From Bog-473 sp963701955 (GTDB lineage Bacteria; Actinomycetota; Acidimicrobiia; Acidimicrobiales; RAAP-2): a stretch of 64,000 nt of DNA. Position numbers and translations under genes: made by a program. Under the pieces are notes generated by a model. It was not told where the DNA came from. It was given only the letters and a program-made list of their open reading frames with translations, and searched no databases. Below are positions 24,296 to 32,084 of the stretch, piece by piece. The DNA is taken from the NCBI GenBank assembly GCA_963701955.1, contig OY969694.1, positions 558,001-622,000 on the forward strand, written 5' to 3'. How positions within the stretch are numbered: the stretch's first letter is position 1; each line of letters begins with the position of its first letter.

Positions 24296-25041
24296 TTCCG
24301 TGTCTCGACGTCACTGCTGGCCGAGTCGTCAAGGGGGTCCGGTTCGTCGATCTGACCGATGAGGGGGACCCGGTCGAGCTGGCAGCCCGTTACGACGCGG
24401 AAGGCGCCGACGAGGTCACCTTCTTGGACATCACGGCCTCCTCCGACGGCCGCGACACCATGGTGTCGGTCGTTGCCCGTGCCGCCGAGCAGGTGTTCAT
24501 CCCCCTGACCGTGGGCGGTGGCGTCCGGGCGGCCGACGACGCCCGACGGCTCCTGCGGGCCGGGGCGGACAAGGTCGCGGTGAACACAGCGGCGGTGGAA
24601 CGTCCTGAGCTGGTCCGCGACATCGCGGACACCTTCGGTGGCCAGTGCGCCGTCGTCGCCATCGACGCCCGGGCACGTCCGGACGGCTCGGGGTGGGAGG
24701 TGCACACGCACGGCGGTCGCCGCCCGGTCGGCCGGGATGCGGTGGCGTGGGCCGTCGAATGTGCGGCGAACGGGGCGGGCGAGATCCTTCTGACCTCCAT
24801 GGACCGTGACGGCACCCGGAACGGTTTCGACCTGCACCTGACGCGGGCCGTGGTGGACGCGGTCGACGTGCCGGTCGTGGCGTCGGGCGGAGTCGGTCGA
24901 CTCCAGGACCTGGTGGACGGCGCCGTGGCCGGGGGCGCCGATGCCGTCCTGGCCGCCTCCATCTTTCACCGACGCGAGTTCACCATCGGGGAGGCCAAGG
25001 TCTACATGGCCTCCCAGGGGGTCACGGTCCGTCCCGTCTGA
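24277..25041 (+). CDS. hisF: Imidazoleglycerol-phosphate synthase cyclase subunit
   Basis: Barrel enzyme that with HisH forms IGP and AICAR. The 254 residues begin with RLIPCLDVTAGRVVKGVRF (catalytic Asp) and include FLDITASSDGRD, VGGGVRAADDARRLL and AVVAIDARARPDG. The second catalytic Asp lies in TSMDRDGTRNGFDL, followed by VVASGGVG. The ATG lies 19 bases inside the end of hisA, the longest overlap in the operon. The next gene is a GroES-fold protein, not hisI. Confidence 0.97.
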   Translation: MHSVRLIPCLDVTAGRVVKGVRFVDLTDEGDPVELAARYDAEGADEVTFLDITASSDGRDTMVSVVARAAEQVFIPLTVGGGVRAADDARRLLRAGADKVAVNTAAVERPELVRDIADTFGGQCAVVAIDARARPDGSGWEVHTHGGRRPVGRDAVAWAVECAANGAGEILLTSMDRDGTRNGFDLHLTRAVVDAVDVPVVASGGVGRLQDLVDGAVAGGADAVLAASIFHRREFTIGEAKVYMASQGVTVRPV

Positions 25042-25064
25042 CCAGGAAGGGTGCCTCAGTGCGG

Positions 25065-25076
25065 TACCGTGCCAGG
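25065..25076 (+). promoter_or_regulatory. Leaderless-type promoter inside the his operon
   Basis: TACCGT at 25065-25070, then six bases and GTG 25077. It would let the GroES-like gene and the genes after it (hisI, trpE onward) be transcribed separately from the his genes upstream. Confidence 0.4.
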
Positions 25077-25508
25077 GTGCCCACGTCGACGACGAAGAAC
25101 GGGATCGACCAGACCGAGGCGGACGTGACCACCGCCGATCCGACCGCCAAGGTTGCCGTTGGGGTCGAGACCCGCAGGCGGGACGTGGGAAAGGACGACA
25201 AGCAGCCGATCTCGGTGCTCTTCGACCGGGTGATGGTGCAGATCTCGGCAAGTGAAGGCGAGCGGCGTTCCCGTGCCGGCATCCTGATCCCCGCCACGGC
25301 GCAGCTGACCCGGCGCCTCACGTGGGCCGAGACGGTGGCTGTCGGGCCGCACGTCCGCACCGTGAAGGTCGGCGACACGGTGCTCTTCAATCCCGAGGAC
25401 CGCTTCGAGGTTGAGGTGCACGGCGAGGAGTACGTCATCCTGCGCGAGCGCGACATCCACGCCATTGCGTCGGCGCGCAATGACAGCGGGACGGGCCTGT
25501 ACCTTTGA
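25077..25508 (+). CDS. GroES-fold (Cpn10-like) protein in the his operon
   Basis: A 143-residue protein with a C-terminal domain of about 90 residues resembling co-chaperonin GroES. Recognisable are SVLFDRVMVQ, RSRAGILIPATAQL, WAETVAVGPHVRTVKVGDTVLF, and VHGEEYVILRERDIHAI. A charged, probably disordered N-terminal extension of about 45 residues precedes it. The mobile-loop region (ASEGERRSRAGI) lacks the usual hydrophobic tripeptide seen in GroES, so it may not bind GroEL. I chose GTG 25077 for its leaderless spacing; GTG 25059 is an alternative. hisI begins in its stop codon. It is a divergent relative, not the housekeeping groES, which normally pairs with groEL. Confidence 0.78.
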   Translation: MPTSTTKNGIDQTEADVTTADPTAKVAVGVETRRRDVGKDDKQPISVLFDRVMVQISASEGERRSRAGILIPATAQLTRRLTWAETVAVGPHVRTVKVGDTVLFNPEDRFEVEVHGEEYVILRERDIHAIASARNDSGTGLYL

Positions 25509-25921
25509 GTGCCTCGTCTGCCCGGACCCCGGCGTCAGCCGTTCCCGAAGGCGTCCCGCTGACCTTCGACGAGGAGCTGCTCGGCTCGGTGGACTTTGCC
25601 AAGGGCGACGGGTTGGTGCCCGTCGTCGTGCAGGACGTCCGCGACGGGACGGTGCTGACGATGGCCTACATGGACGAGGAGGCCCTGCGTCGCACCCTGG
25701 CGTCGGGACGCTCGTGGTTCTACAGCCGCAGCCGCCGGGAGTATTGGCAGAAGGGCGAGACGTCGGGAGACCGCCAATACGTGCGCGAAGTTCGCCTCGA
25801 CTGCGATGGGGACGCGCTCGTGGTCCTGGTCGACCAGCACGGTCGAGGGGCATGCCACACCGGTGAGCGGTCCTGCTTCTACCGGACTATCGGGACGGGT
25901 CCGGGGGCCCCCGCCCCGTGA
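25505..25921 (+). CDS. hisI: Phosphoribosyl-AMP cyclohydrolase
   Basis: Opens the purine ring of PR-AMP in histidine synthesis, a Zn2+/Mg2+ enzyme. The 138-residue protein contains AYMDEEALRRTLASGRSWFY, WQKGETSGDRQYVREV and the metal site DCDGDALVVLVDQHG with the Cys pair ACHTGERSCF. It is the stand-alone HisI form without HisE (PR-ATP pyrophosphatase), so hisE is encoded elsewhere. GTG start overlaps the GroES-like gene's stop and its own stop overlaps trpE's GTG, joining his and trp genes translationally. Confidence 0.95.
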   Translation: MSASSARTPASAVPEGVPLTFDEELLGSVDFAKGDGLVPVVVQDVRDGTVLTMAYMDEEALRRTLASGRSWFYSRSRREYWQKGETSGDRQYVREVRLDCDGDALVVLVDQHGRGACHTGERSCFYRTIGTGPGAPAP

Positions 25922-27501
25922 CGTCGGGGGCCGGCCGGGGCCCCGAGTCGGGTCCGGGGTCACTTGGTTTCCGACCCGATCCGGCCGAGTTCGCCGCACT
26001 GGCCAAGGACCACGCCATCGTTCCCGTGTGGTGCGAGGTCGTGGCCGACACCCTGACCCCAGTGGCGTGCTTCGCCAACGTGGTGGGCGCGGAGGGGGGG
26101 TTCCTCTTCGAGTCTGTCGAGGGCGGTGAGCGGTGGGGTCGTTACTCCTTCGTGGGCCGCCGCCCGTTGGCGACGTTGACGGCGCGCGGCCGGGCGGTCG
26201 AGACCTCGGGTCGCCTGGACCTCGGCCGTTCGGACGAGGGCATCCTCGCCGCGGTGGAGTCGCTGGTGTCGCGTTTCGAATCCCCGGTGTTGCCCGGCCT
26301 TCCTCCCCTGCACGGTGGGCTCGTCGGGTATCTCGGCTACGACGTCGTGCGCGAGATCGAGCGGCTGCCCGACCCTCCGCCCGACGACCTGGGACATCCC
26401 GACGCCGCACTGGTGGTCATCGGGCAGTTCTGCGCGTTCGACCATTGGCGCCAGCGCATCGTTCTCGTGGACAACGTGGTCGTCCCGCAGGCCGCCGAGG
26501 GCGAGATCGACACCGCCGCGGTCGCCACGGTGTACGGGGAGGCCTGCGTACGCCTGGCCGAGTTGGCTGCCGACTGTGCCAGAGGCCCGAGTGAGCCGGC
26601 CCATCTGGTCGCCGTGCCACCGCTGGGGCTCGAGCGGGCCGAAGCGAAGCGCACCATGACGTCAGGGGAGTACCGCGGCGCCATCGGGGTCGCCAAGGAG
26701 CACATCACGGCTGGCGACATCTTTCAGGTCGTCCTCTCGCAGCGCTACGACCTCGACCTGGCCGCCGATCCCTTCGACGTGTACCGGGCGCTTCGTCTTC
26801 TCAACCCCAGCCCGTACATGTACTTCCTCCGCTTCCCGGAGGTCACCGTGGTGGGGGCATCACCCGAACCGATGGTACGGCTGCGCGACGGCATCGTGGT
26901 GTCCCGGCCCATCGCCGGGTCACGTCCGCGCGGCGAGAACGACCAGCATGACCGGCTGCTCGAGTCGGAGCTGGCCGAGGACCCCAAGGAGCTGGCCGAG
27001 CACATCATGCTGGTGGATCTGGCCCGCAACGACGTGGGCCGCGTCGTGCGCTTCGGCACGGAGAAGGTGGACGAACTCATGACGATCGAGCGCTACAGCC
27101 ACATCATGCACATCACCTCCCAGGTGTCGGGTGAGTTGGCCGAGGGACGGGGGCCCATCGACGTGCTGCGGGCCACGCTTCCCGCCGGGACGCTGTCGGG
27201 AGCGCCCAAGGTGCGGGCAATGGAGATCATCGATGAGCTCGAACCCACCAAGCGAGGGGTGTACGGCGGTGTCGTCGGCTACATCGACTTCTCGGGAAAT
27301 CTCGATACGGCGATCGCCATCCGTACCATGGTGGTCGGTCCCGACGGCCGAGCCAGCGTGCAGGCGGGCGCCGGGATCGTGGCCGACAGCGACCCGGCGT
27401 CCGAGGACGAGGAGTGCGCCCACAAGGCCGGAGCGTTGTTGGTGGCTGTCACGGCGGCTCGGTGGATGGGAGCGGCGCGACGCCAGGCTTCGGGGGCATG
27501 A
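25918..27501 (+). CDS. trpE: Anthranilate synthase component I
   Basis: Makes anthranilate from chorismate, using ammonia from the TrpG subunit. The 527 residues include the N-terminal regulatory domain and the C-terminal chorismate-binding domain. The latter has AGDIFQVVLSQRY, NPSPYMYFLRFP, SPEPMVRLRDGIVVSRPIAG and the HIMLVDLARNDVGRV stretch. TLPAGTLSGAPKVRAMEIID and QAGAGIVADSDPASEDEE complete it. GTG 25918 overlaps hisI's TGA. No trpG or trpD lies nearby. Trp feedback through the N-terminal domain is expected from the family; the corresponding serine-rich motif was not confirmed. Confidence 0.96.
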   Translation: MTSGAGRGPESGPGSLGFRPDPAEFAALAKDHAIVPVWCEVVADTLTPVACFANVVGAEGGFLFESVEGGERWGRYSFVGRRPLATLTARGRAVETSGRLDLGRSDEGILAAVESLVSRFESPVLPGLPPLHGGLVGYLGYDVVREIERLPDPPPDDLGHPDAALVVIGQFCAFDHWRQRIVLVDNVVVPQAAEGEIDTAAVATVYGEACVRLAELAADCARGPSEPAHLVAVPPLGLERAEAKRTMTSGEYRGAIGVAKEHITAGDIFQVVLSQRYDLDLAADPFDVYRALRLLNPSPYMYFLRFPEVTVVGASPEPMVRLRDGIVVSRPIAGSRPRGENDQHDRLLESELAEDPKELAEHIMLVDLARNDVGRVVRFGTEKVDELMTIERYSHIMHITSQVSGELAEGRGPIDVLRATLPAGTLSGAPKVRAMEIIDELEPTKRGVYGGVVGYIDFSGNLDTAIAIRTMVVGPDGRASVQAGAGIVADSDPASEDEECAHKAGALLVAVTAARWMGAARRQASGA

Positions 27502-28538
27502 CGACCGGCGTGCTGGCGGCTCAGACGCATGCCCTTCGACGCGGGGCCGGCGTCTTCGCGGCGAGGCGCGACGTACTCCTCGTGCGCGGTCCGGACGCCC
27601 CGGCCTACCTGCAGGGCCAGCTGAGCCAGGATCTCGATGCCCTCGACGTCAACCAGTCGGCGGACAGCCTGCTGCTCGAACCGGACGGCAAACTCTCCGC
27701 GCTCGTCAGAGCGACCCGCACCGGCCCCGATGCGTTCGTGATCGACGTCGACGCGGGGTACGGCAAGGCCGTGGCCGCTCGTCTGACGCGGTTCCTTCTC
27801 CGCTCCAAGGTGGAGCTCGAGCGCCTGGCGTGGCAATGCCTGTCCCTGAGGGGAGACAGAGTGACCGAGCGCTCATCGGAGGTGGTGGCCGCCCTCCCCG
27901 CGGACGCGGTCCGCGCGGTGCGCTTCGAGTGGAACGGGTGGACGGGACTCGATCTCCTCGGCTCTCCCGAAGCCGTGCGCGGAGTCCACACCGTGCTCGG
28001 CGACCACTTGGGCACCGATCCGGTGGAGTGCGGTGTCGAGGCGGTCGAGGCATGCCGCATCGTCTCGGGATTGCCGGCCATGGGCGCGGAGCTGACCGAG
28101 AAGACGATTGCCGCAGAAGCCGGGTTGGTCGGTCGCACCGTGAGCTTCACCAAGGGCTGCTACACGGGTCAGGAGCTCGTGGCGCGGCTCGACGCCCGGG
28201 GTTCGCGCGTGGCCCGTCGTCTCGTAGGCGTCGTGGCACCTCCCGGCCCGCCGCCCACCTCCGCCGGCGGCGACGAGGTTCTCGCCCGGGGGATGACCCT
28301 GCACGCCGGCGACCCGCCGCCCGGGGACGGGCCGGCGGAGGACAAGGTGGTCGGGACGATCACCTCGGCGATCTGGAGCGTGGAGCTTGGTTCGTGGGTC
28401 GCGTTGGGGTACCTGCACCGTTCGGTCGACGCCCCAGGCACGGTGCGGGTGCGCTCGGGGGACGGCGTGGGCGGGTCACGGCCGGCCCGGGTCGCGACGC
28501 TGCCACTGGTCGGTCTTCCGTCGCCCTCGACGGGCTGA
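27498..28538 (+). CDS. YgfZ/GcvT-like folate-binding protein
   Basis: A 346-residue protein of the YgfZ (COG0354) family, related to the glycine-cleavage T protein. These bind tetrahydrofolate and help maintain or repair certain Fe-S enzymes. The diagnostic box KGCYTGQELVARL is present (Lys219, Cys221). The ATG starts within trpE's stop (ATGA). Placement between trpE and trpC is unusual for this gene and may only reflect operon packing. The trpC gene follows after a 119-base gap that contains its own promoter, so ygfZ ends the trpE unit. Role here is inferred from family. Confidence 0.88.
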   Translation: MTTGVLAAQTHALRRGAGVFAARRDVLLVRGPDAPAYLQGQLSQDLDALDVNQSADSLLLEPDGKLSALVRATRTGPDAFVIDVDAGYGKAVAARLTRFLLRSKVELERLAWQCLSLRGDRVTERSSEVVAALPADAVRAVRFEWNGWTGLDLLGSPEAVRGVHTVLGDHLGTDPVECGVEAVEACRIVSGLPAMGAELTEKTIAAEAGLVGRTVSFTKGCYTGQELVARLDARGSRVARRLVGVVAPPGPPPTSAGGDEVLARGMTLHAGDPPPGDGPAEDKVVGTITSAIWSVELGSWVALGYLHRSVDAPGTVRVRSGDGVGGSRPARVATLPLVGLPSPSTG

Positions 28539-28643
28539 GAGGTTCCCCAGCACCTTCGGCGCGGACGGCAGCGGTCCGGTTCGGCGGGTCGTCCTGGTGA
28601 TCGCCTGAATGTCGAGGCAGACCGTGTCCGCAGAAGACGCCGC

Positions 28644-28657
28644 TACGCTGGGACGTC
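28644..28657 (+). promoter_or_regulatory. Leaderless-type promoter of trpCFBA
   Basis: TACGCT at 28644-28649, then eight bases and the ATG of trpC at 28658. This promoter separates trpC-F-B-A from the upstream his/trpE unit. No leader peptide or attenuator structure precedes it. Confidence 0.55.
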
Positions 28658-29446
28658 ATGCCGTCCTACCTGGCCGACATCGTGGCTGCCCACCGAGCCC
28701 GTGCCGAGATCGACGACCGCCCTCTGGGTGACCTGGTCGAGTTGGCGGACCGCACCGCACCGCCGCGGGACTTCGCGGGAGCACTGCGCGGCGGTGGTCT
28801 GTCGTGCATCGCGGAGATCAAGCGCCGGTCGCCCTCGAGGGGCGACCTGAGTCCGGACCTCCAACCCGACGAGGTGGCCAAGGAGTACCTGGCCGGTGGT
28901 GCCGCGTGCCTGTCGGTGTTGACGGACGCCGAATTCTTCGGGGGTTCGCCGGCCGACCTCGCTGCGGCCCGCGAAGCCTCCGGACTGCCCGTGCTCCGCA
29001 AGGACTTCACGGTGCAGGAGGCCGACGTGGCCGAGGCGCGTCTCATGGGGGCTGATGCCGTGCTGCTCATCGTGGCGGTTCTCGACGACCCGGTCCTGCG
29101 CGCCTGCGCCGCGCTGGCCGAGGATCTCGGCCTGGCCGCGCTCGTCGAGGTGCACGACGAGGGGGAGCTCGACCGCGCCCTGGCCGCGGGGTCCCGCTTG
29201 GTCGGGGTCAACCAGCGCGACCTTCGCACCTTCGAGGTGGACCACGACCGGGCCTGTGCCATGGCAGCCCGCATCCCGGCAGGAGTGGTCGCCGTGGCGG
29301 AGTCCGGCATCCGGGACGGCGGCGACGCACGGCGGCTCGCCGACGCCGGCTACGACGCCGTCTTGGTCGGGGAGACGCTGGTGCGGTCGGGCGACCGTGT
29401 GGCTCGGCTCCACGAGCTCGTCGGCCATCACGTCGAGGCGCGATGA
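28658..29446 (+). CDS. trpC: Indole-3-glycerol phosphate synthase
   Basis: Cyclises CdRP to indole-3-glycerol phosphate on a beta/alpha barrel. The 262 residues contain CIAEIKRRSPSRGDLS (catalytic Lys), YLAGGAACLSVLTDAEFFGG, LPVLRKDFTVQEADVAEARL (Lys), GVNQRDLRTFEVD and VAESGIRDG. trpF is coupled by an ATGA overlap. Monofunctional (no fused TrpF), length normal. Confidence 0.97.
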   Translation: MPSYLADIVAAHRARAEIDDRPLGDLVELADRTAPPRDFAGALRGGGLSCIAEIKRRSPSRGDLSPDLQPDEVAKEYLAGGAACLSVLTDAEFFGGSPADLAAAREASGLPVLRKDFTVQEADVAEARLMGADAVLLIVAVLDDPVLRACAALAEDLGLAALVEVHDEGELDRALAAGSRLVGVNQRDLRTFEVDHDRACAMAARIPAGVVAVAESGIRDGGDARRLADAGYDAVLVGETLVRSGDRVARLHELVGHHVEAR

Positions 29447-30126
29447 GCGAGGAGCTGTTCGTCAAGATCTGCGGCGTCACCACCGAGGCCGACGCCCTCC
29501 TCGCAGTCAGCCTCGGCGCGTCGGCCATCGGATTCATCTTTGCGCCCTCGCCTCGGCAGGTCTCGGTGCAACGGGCGGGCGACATCGCCAAACGGCTCCC
29601 CGAGCACATCATGACCGTGGGCGTCTTTCGGGACGAGGCGCCCCAACGGGTGGTGGAGGCGGTCCGTCTGGCTGACCTCGGCGCGGCCCAGCTGCACGGC
29701 CACGAGACCGCCGAGGAGACCTCGTGGGTGCGGGTGCGGGTGCCCACGGTGATCAAGGCCTTCCAGGCCGGCGAGCGCGCCATCGGGCGCTTCGGGGAGT
29801 TTGGGGCCGATTACCTGCTGGTCGACGGCGCCAATCCGGGATCCGGCCGGGTCTTCGACTGGCGTCTGGCGGAAGGAGTGGCCGACCACCACCGACTGAT
29901 CGTCTCGGGCGGCCTCAGTCCGGACAACGTGGCACAGGCGGTGGCACACCTGCGTCCCGCCGGTGTGGACGTCTCGACGGGCGTTGAGTCGGAACCGGGC
30001 CGCAAGGACCCCTTACTTCTCCGGGAGTTCATCGCCAACGCGCGACAGGCCCATGCCGAACTCGCGTCGAGAGATCCCCTCGAGCCTTCCGCCGCGGACG
30101 AACCGTACGACTGGAGGGACGGGTGA
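29443..30126 (+). CDS. trpF: Phosphoribosylanthranilate isomerase
   Basis: Converts PRA to CdRP by Amadori rearrangement. The 227-residue barrel has the catalytic Cys in FVKICGVTTEADAL, then GASAIGFIFAPSPRQV, AAQLHGHET, LVDGANPGSGRVFDW (catalytic Asp) and LIVSGGLSPDNVAQA. It sits between trpC and trpB with four-base overlaps on both sides. Most actinobacteria lack trpF and use bifunctional PriA, so the gene is a useful taxonomic marker here. The C-terminal 30 residues are charged and not part of the barrel. Confidence 0.95.
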   Translation: MSEELFVKICGVTTEADALLAVSLGASAIGFIFAPSPRQVSVQRAGDIAKRLPEHIMTVGVFRDEAPQRVVEAVRLADLGAAQLHGHETAEETSWVRVRVPTVIKAFQAGERAIGRFGEFGADYLLVDGANPGSGRVFDWRLAEGVADHHRLIVSGGLSPDNVAQAVAHLRPAGVDVSTGVESEPGRKDPLLLREFIANARQAHAELASRDPLEPSAADEPYDWRDG

Positions 30127-31313
30127 GCGGGGAGGACCTGATGGCGCGCCCAGGATCCGACGGTCGGTTCGGGAGGTTCGGCGGTCGGTTCGTGCCGGAA
30201 TCCCTCATGCCGGCCTGCCTCGAGCTGGAGGTGTCGTTCGACGACGCCTGGGCGGACGTGTCCTTCCGCGAGCACCTCGATTCCCTGCTGCGCTCCTACG
30301 GTGGTCGCCCCACCCCGGTCACCGAGTGCACGCGGCTGTCCGAACGTCTCGGGGTCAGGGTGCTTCTCAAGCGTGAGGATCTGGCCCATACCGGCTCGCA
30401 CAAGATCAACAATGTCGTGGGCCAGGCGCTGCTCACGACGCGGATGGGCAAGACACGGATGATCGCCGAGACCGGGGCCGGCCAGCACGGGGTGGCCGCT
30501 GCGACGGCCGCTGCGCTCTTCGGCCTGGAGTGCACCGTCTTCATGGGGGAGGTCGACACCCGCCGCCAGGAGCTCAACGTGTTCCGCATGGAGCTGCTCG
30601 GAGCCGAGGTCCGGCCGGTGACCACGGGGAGCCGCACCCTCAAGGACGCGGTGAACGAGGCCATGCGGGAGTGGGTGGCCAGCGTGGACACCACCCACTA
30701 CTGCCTGGGCTCGGTCATGGGACCCCACCCGTTTCCGTACATGGTGCGCCAGTTCCAACGGGTCGTGGGGGAGGAGGCTCGAGCTCAGTGCCGGGAGCTC
30801 CTCGGAGGTGCGGATCCCGACGTGGTGGTGGCCTGTGTTGGCGGAGGTTCCAACGCGGCGGGAACCTTCGCCGGGTTCGTCGACACCGGCGCCCGCCTGG
30901 TCGGCGTGGAGGCCGAGGGCGGAGCGGCGGCGACGAACGGCATCCCCGGGGTGCTCCACGGAATGCACTCGCGCCTGCTGCAGGACGAGGTGGGCCAGAT
31001 CCTCGAGGCGGAATCGATCTCGGCCGGCCTCGATTATCCCGGGCTCGGCCCCGAGCACGCCCATCTGGCCGCCGTGGGGAGGGCGGAGTACACCACTGCG
31101 GGCGACGCGGAGGTGCTCGAGGCGTTCAGTCTGCTGAGCCGGAGCGAAGGCATCATCCCGGCGCTCGAATCGGCCCACGCCGTGGCGTGGGTGGCCCGCA
31201 GCGCCCGGACCGATGCCCTCCCGGCAGGTTCGGTCGTGTTGATCACTCTGTCGGGCCGCGGCGACAAGGACGTTGCACAGGTGCGTGATCTGATGGGCCG
31301 GACAGATGTCTGA
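30123..31313 (+). CDS. trpB: Tryptophan synthase beta chain
   Basis: PLP enzyme joining indole with serine. The 396-residue protein has the typical N-terminal FGGRFVPESLMPACLELE and Lys94 as the Schiff-base lysine in AHTGSHKINN. AETGAGQHGVAAATAAA, the phosphate loop CVGGGSNAAG and GLDYPGLGPEHAHL are also present. It starts with GTG inside trpF's stop. It overlaps trpA by eight bases, consistent with assembly of an alpha2-beta2 complex from one message. TrpB1 type, not the TrpB2 variant. Confidence 0.97.
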   Translation: MSGEDLMARPGSDGRFGRFGGRFVPESLMPACLELEVSFDDAWADVSFREHLDSLLRSYGGRPTPVTECTRLSERLGVRVLLKREDLAHTGSHKINNVVGQALLTTRMGKTRMIAETGAGQHGVAAATAAALFGLECTVFMGEVDTRRQELNVFRMELLGAEVRPVTTGSRTLKDAVNEAMREWVASVDTTHYCLGSVMGPHPFPYMVRQFQRVVGEEARAQCRELLGGADPDVVVACVGGGSNAAGTFAGFVDTGARLVGVEAEGGAAATNGIPGVLHGMHSRLLQDEVGQILEAESISAGLDYPGLGPEHAHLAAVGRAEYTTAGDAEVLEAFSLLSRSEGIIPALESAHAVAWVARSARTDALPAGSVVLITLSGRGDKDVAQVRDLMGRTDV

Positions 31314-32076
31314 TCTCGAGAAGGAGCTCAGGGCCCGCCGCGAGCGCGGGGCCAAATTGCTGATCCCGTATCTGATGGGTGGCATGACCGAGGACTGGGG
31401 GCAGACGCTGGCGGCCGTCGTGGCCGCCGGCGCCGATGCGGTGGAGGTCGGGATCCCGTTCTCGGATCCCATGATGGACGGACCGGTGATCCAAGAGGCC
31501 GCGTTACGGGCGCTCGGCCGCGGCACGGTCCCCGATCAGGTGCTTGACGGCATCGCCGGTGCCGAAGCCCCGGTGCCCGTCGCCGTCATGACCTACTACA
31601 ACTTGGTGTTCCGGGCCGGGCATCGTCGAATGGCGCGGTCGATGGCGGCAGCGGGCGTGAGCGGGGCCATCATCGCGGACTTGCCGGTCGAGGAGCTCGA
31701 ACCGTGGGCCGTTGAGGCCGACGCGGCGGATGTGGACACGGTTCTCCTCGTGGCCCCCTCCAGCCCTCCGGCGCGCGTCGAACGCATCTGTGCCCGCGCT
31801 CGGGGCTTCGTGTACGCGGTGGCCCGCATGGGAGTGACGGGCGAGCGCGGGGAGCTCGGCGCAGACGCCGTCCGGGTCGTCGAACGCATCCGGGCTTGCA
31901 CCGACATGCCCGTCTGCGTCGGCGTGGGTGTGTCGACCCCGGACCAGGCGGCCGAGGTCTGCGAGGTCGCTGACGGGGTGGTGGTGGGGTCGGCGCTTGT
32001 TCGTCGCCTGCTCGAGGGTGAGGGACCCGACGGCGCCGCCACCTTCGTGGCGTCCTTGCGTGCCGCCATCGACTGA
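31306..32076 (+). CDS. trpA: Tryptophan synthase alpha chain
   Basis: Cleaves indole-3-glycerol phosphate to indole and GAP for TrpB. The 256 residues contain LLIPYLMGGMTED, DAVEVGIPFSDPMMDGPVIQ (catalytic Glu), AVMTYYNLVFRAG, GAIIADLPVEELE (catalytic Asp), and GVGVSTPDQAAEV. Last gene of the trp operon; convergent with the SGNH hydrolase, eight bases between ends. Confidence 0.97.
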   Translation: MSDLEKELRARRERGAKLLIPYLMGGMTEDWGQTLAAVVAAGADAVEVGIPFSDPMMDGPVIQEAALRALGRGTVPDQVLDGIAGAEAPVPVAVMTYYNLVFRAGHRRMARSMAAAGVSGAIIADLPVEELEPWAVEADAADVDTVLLVAPSSPPARVERICARARGFVYAVARMGVTGERGELGADAVRVVERIRACTDMPVCVGVGVSTPDQAAEVCEVADGVVVGSALVRRLLEGEGPDGAATFVASLRAAID

Positions 32077-32084
32077 GGGGGGCG

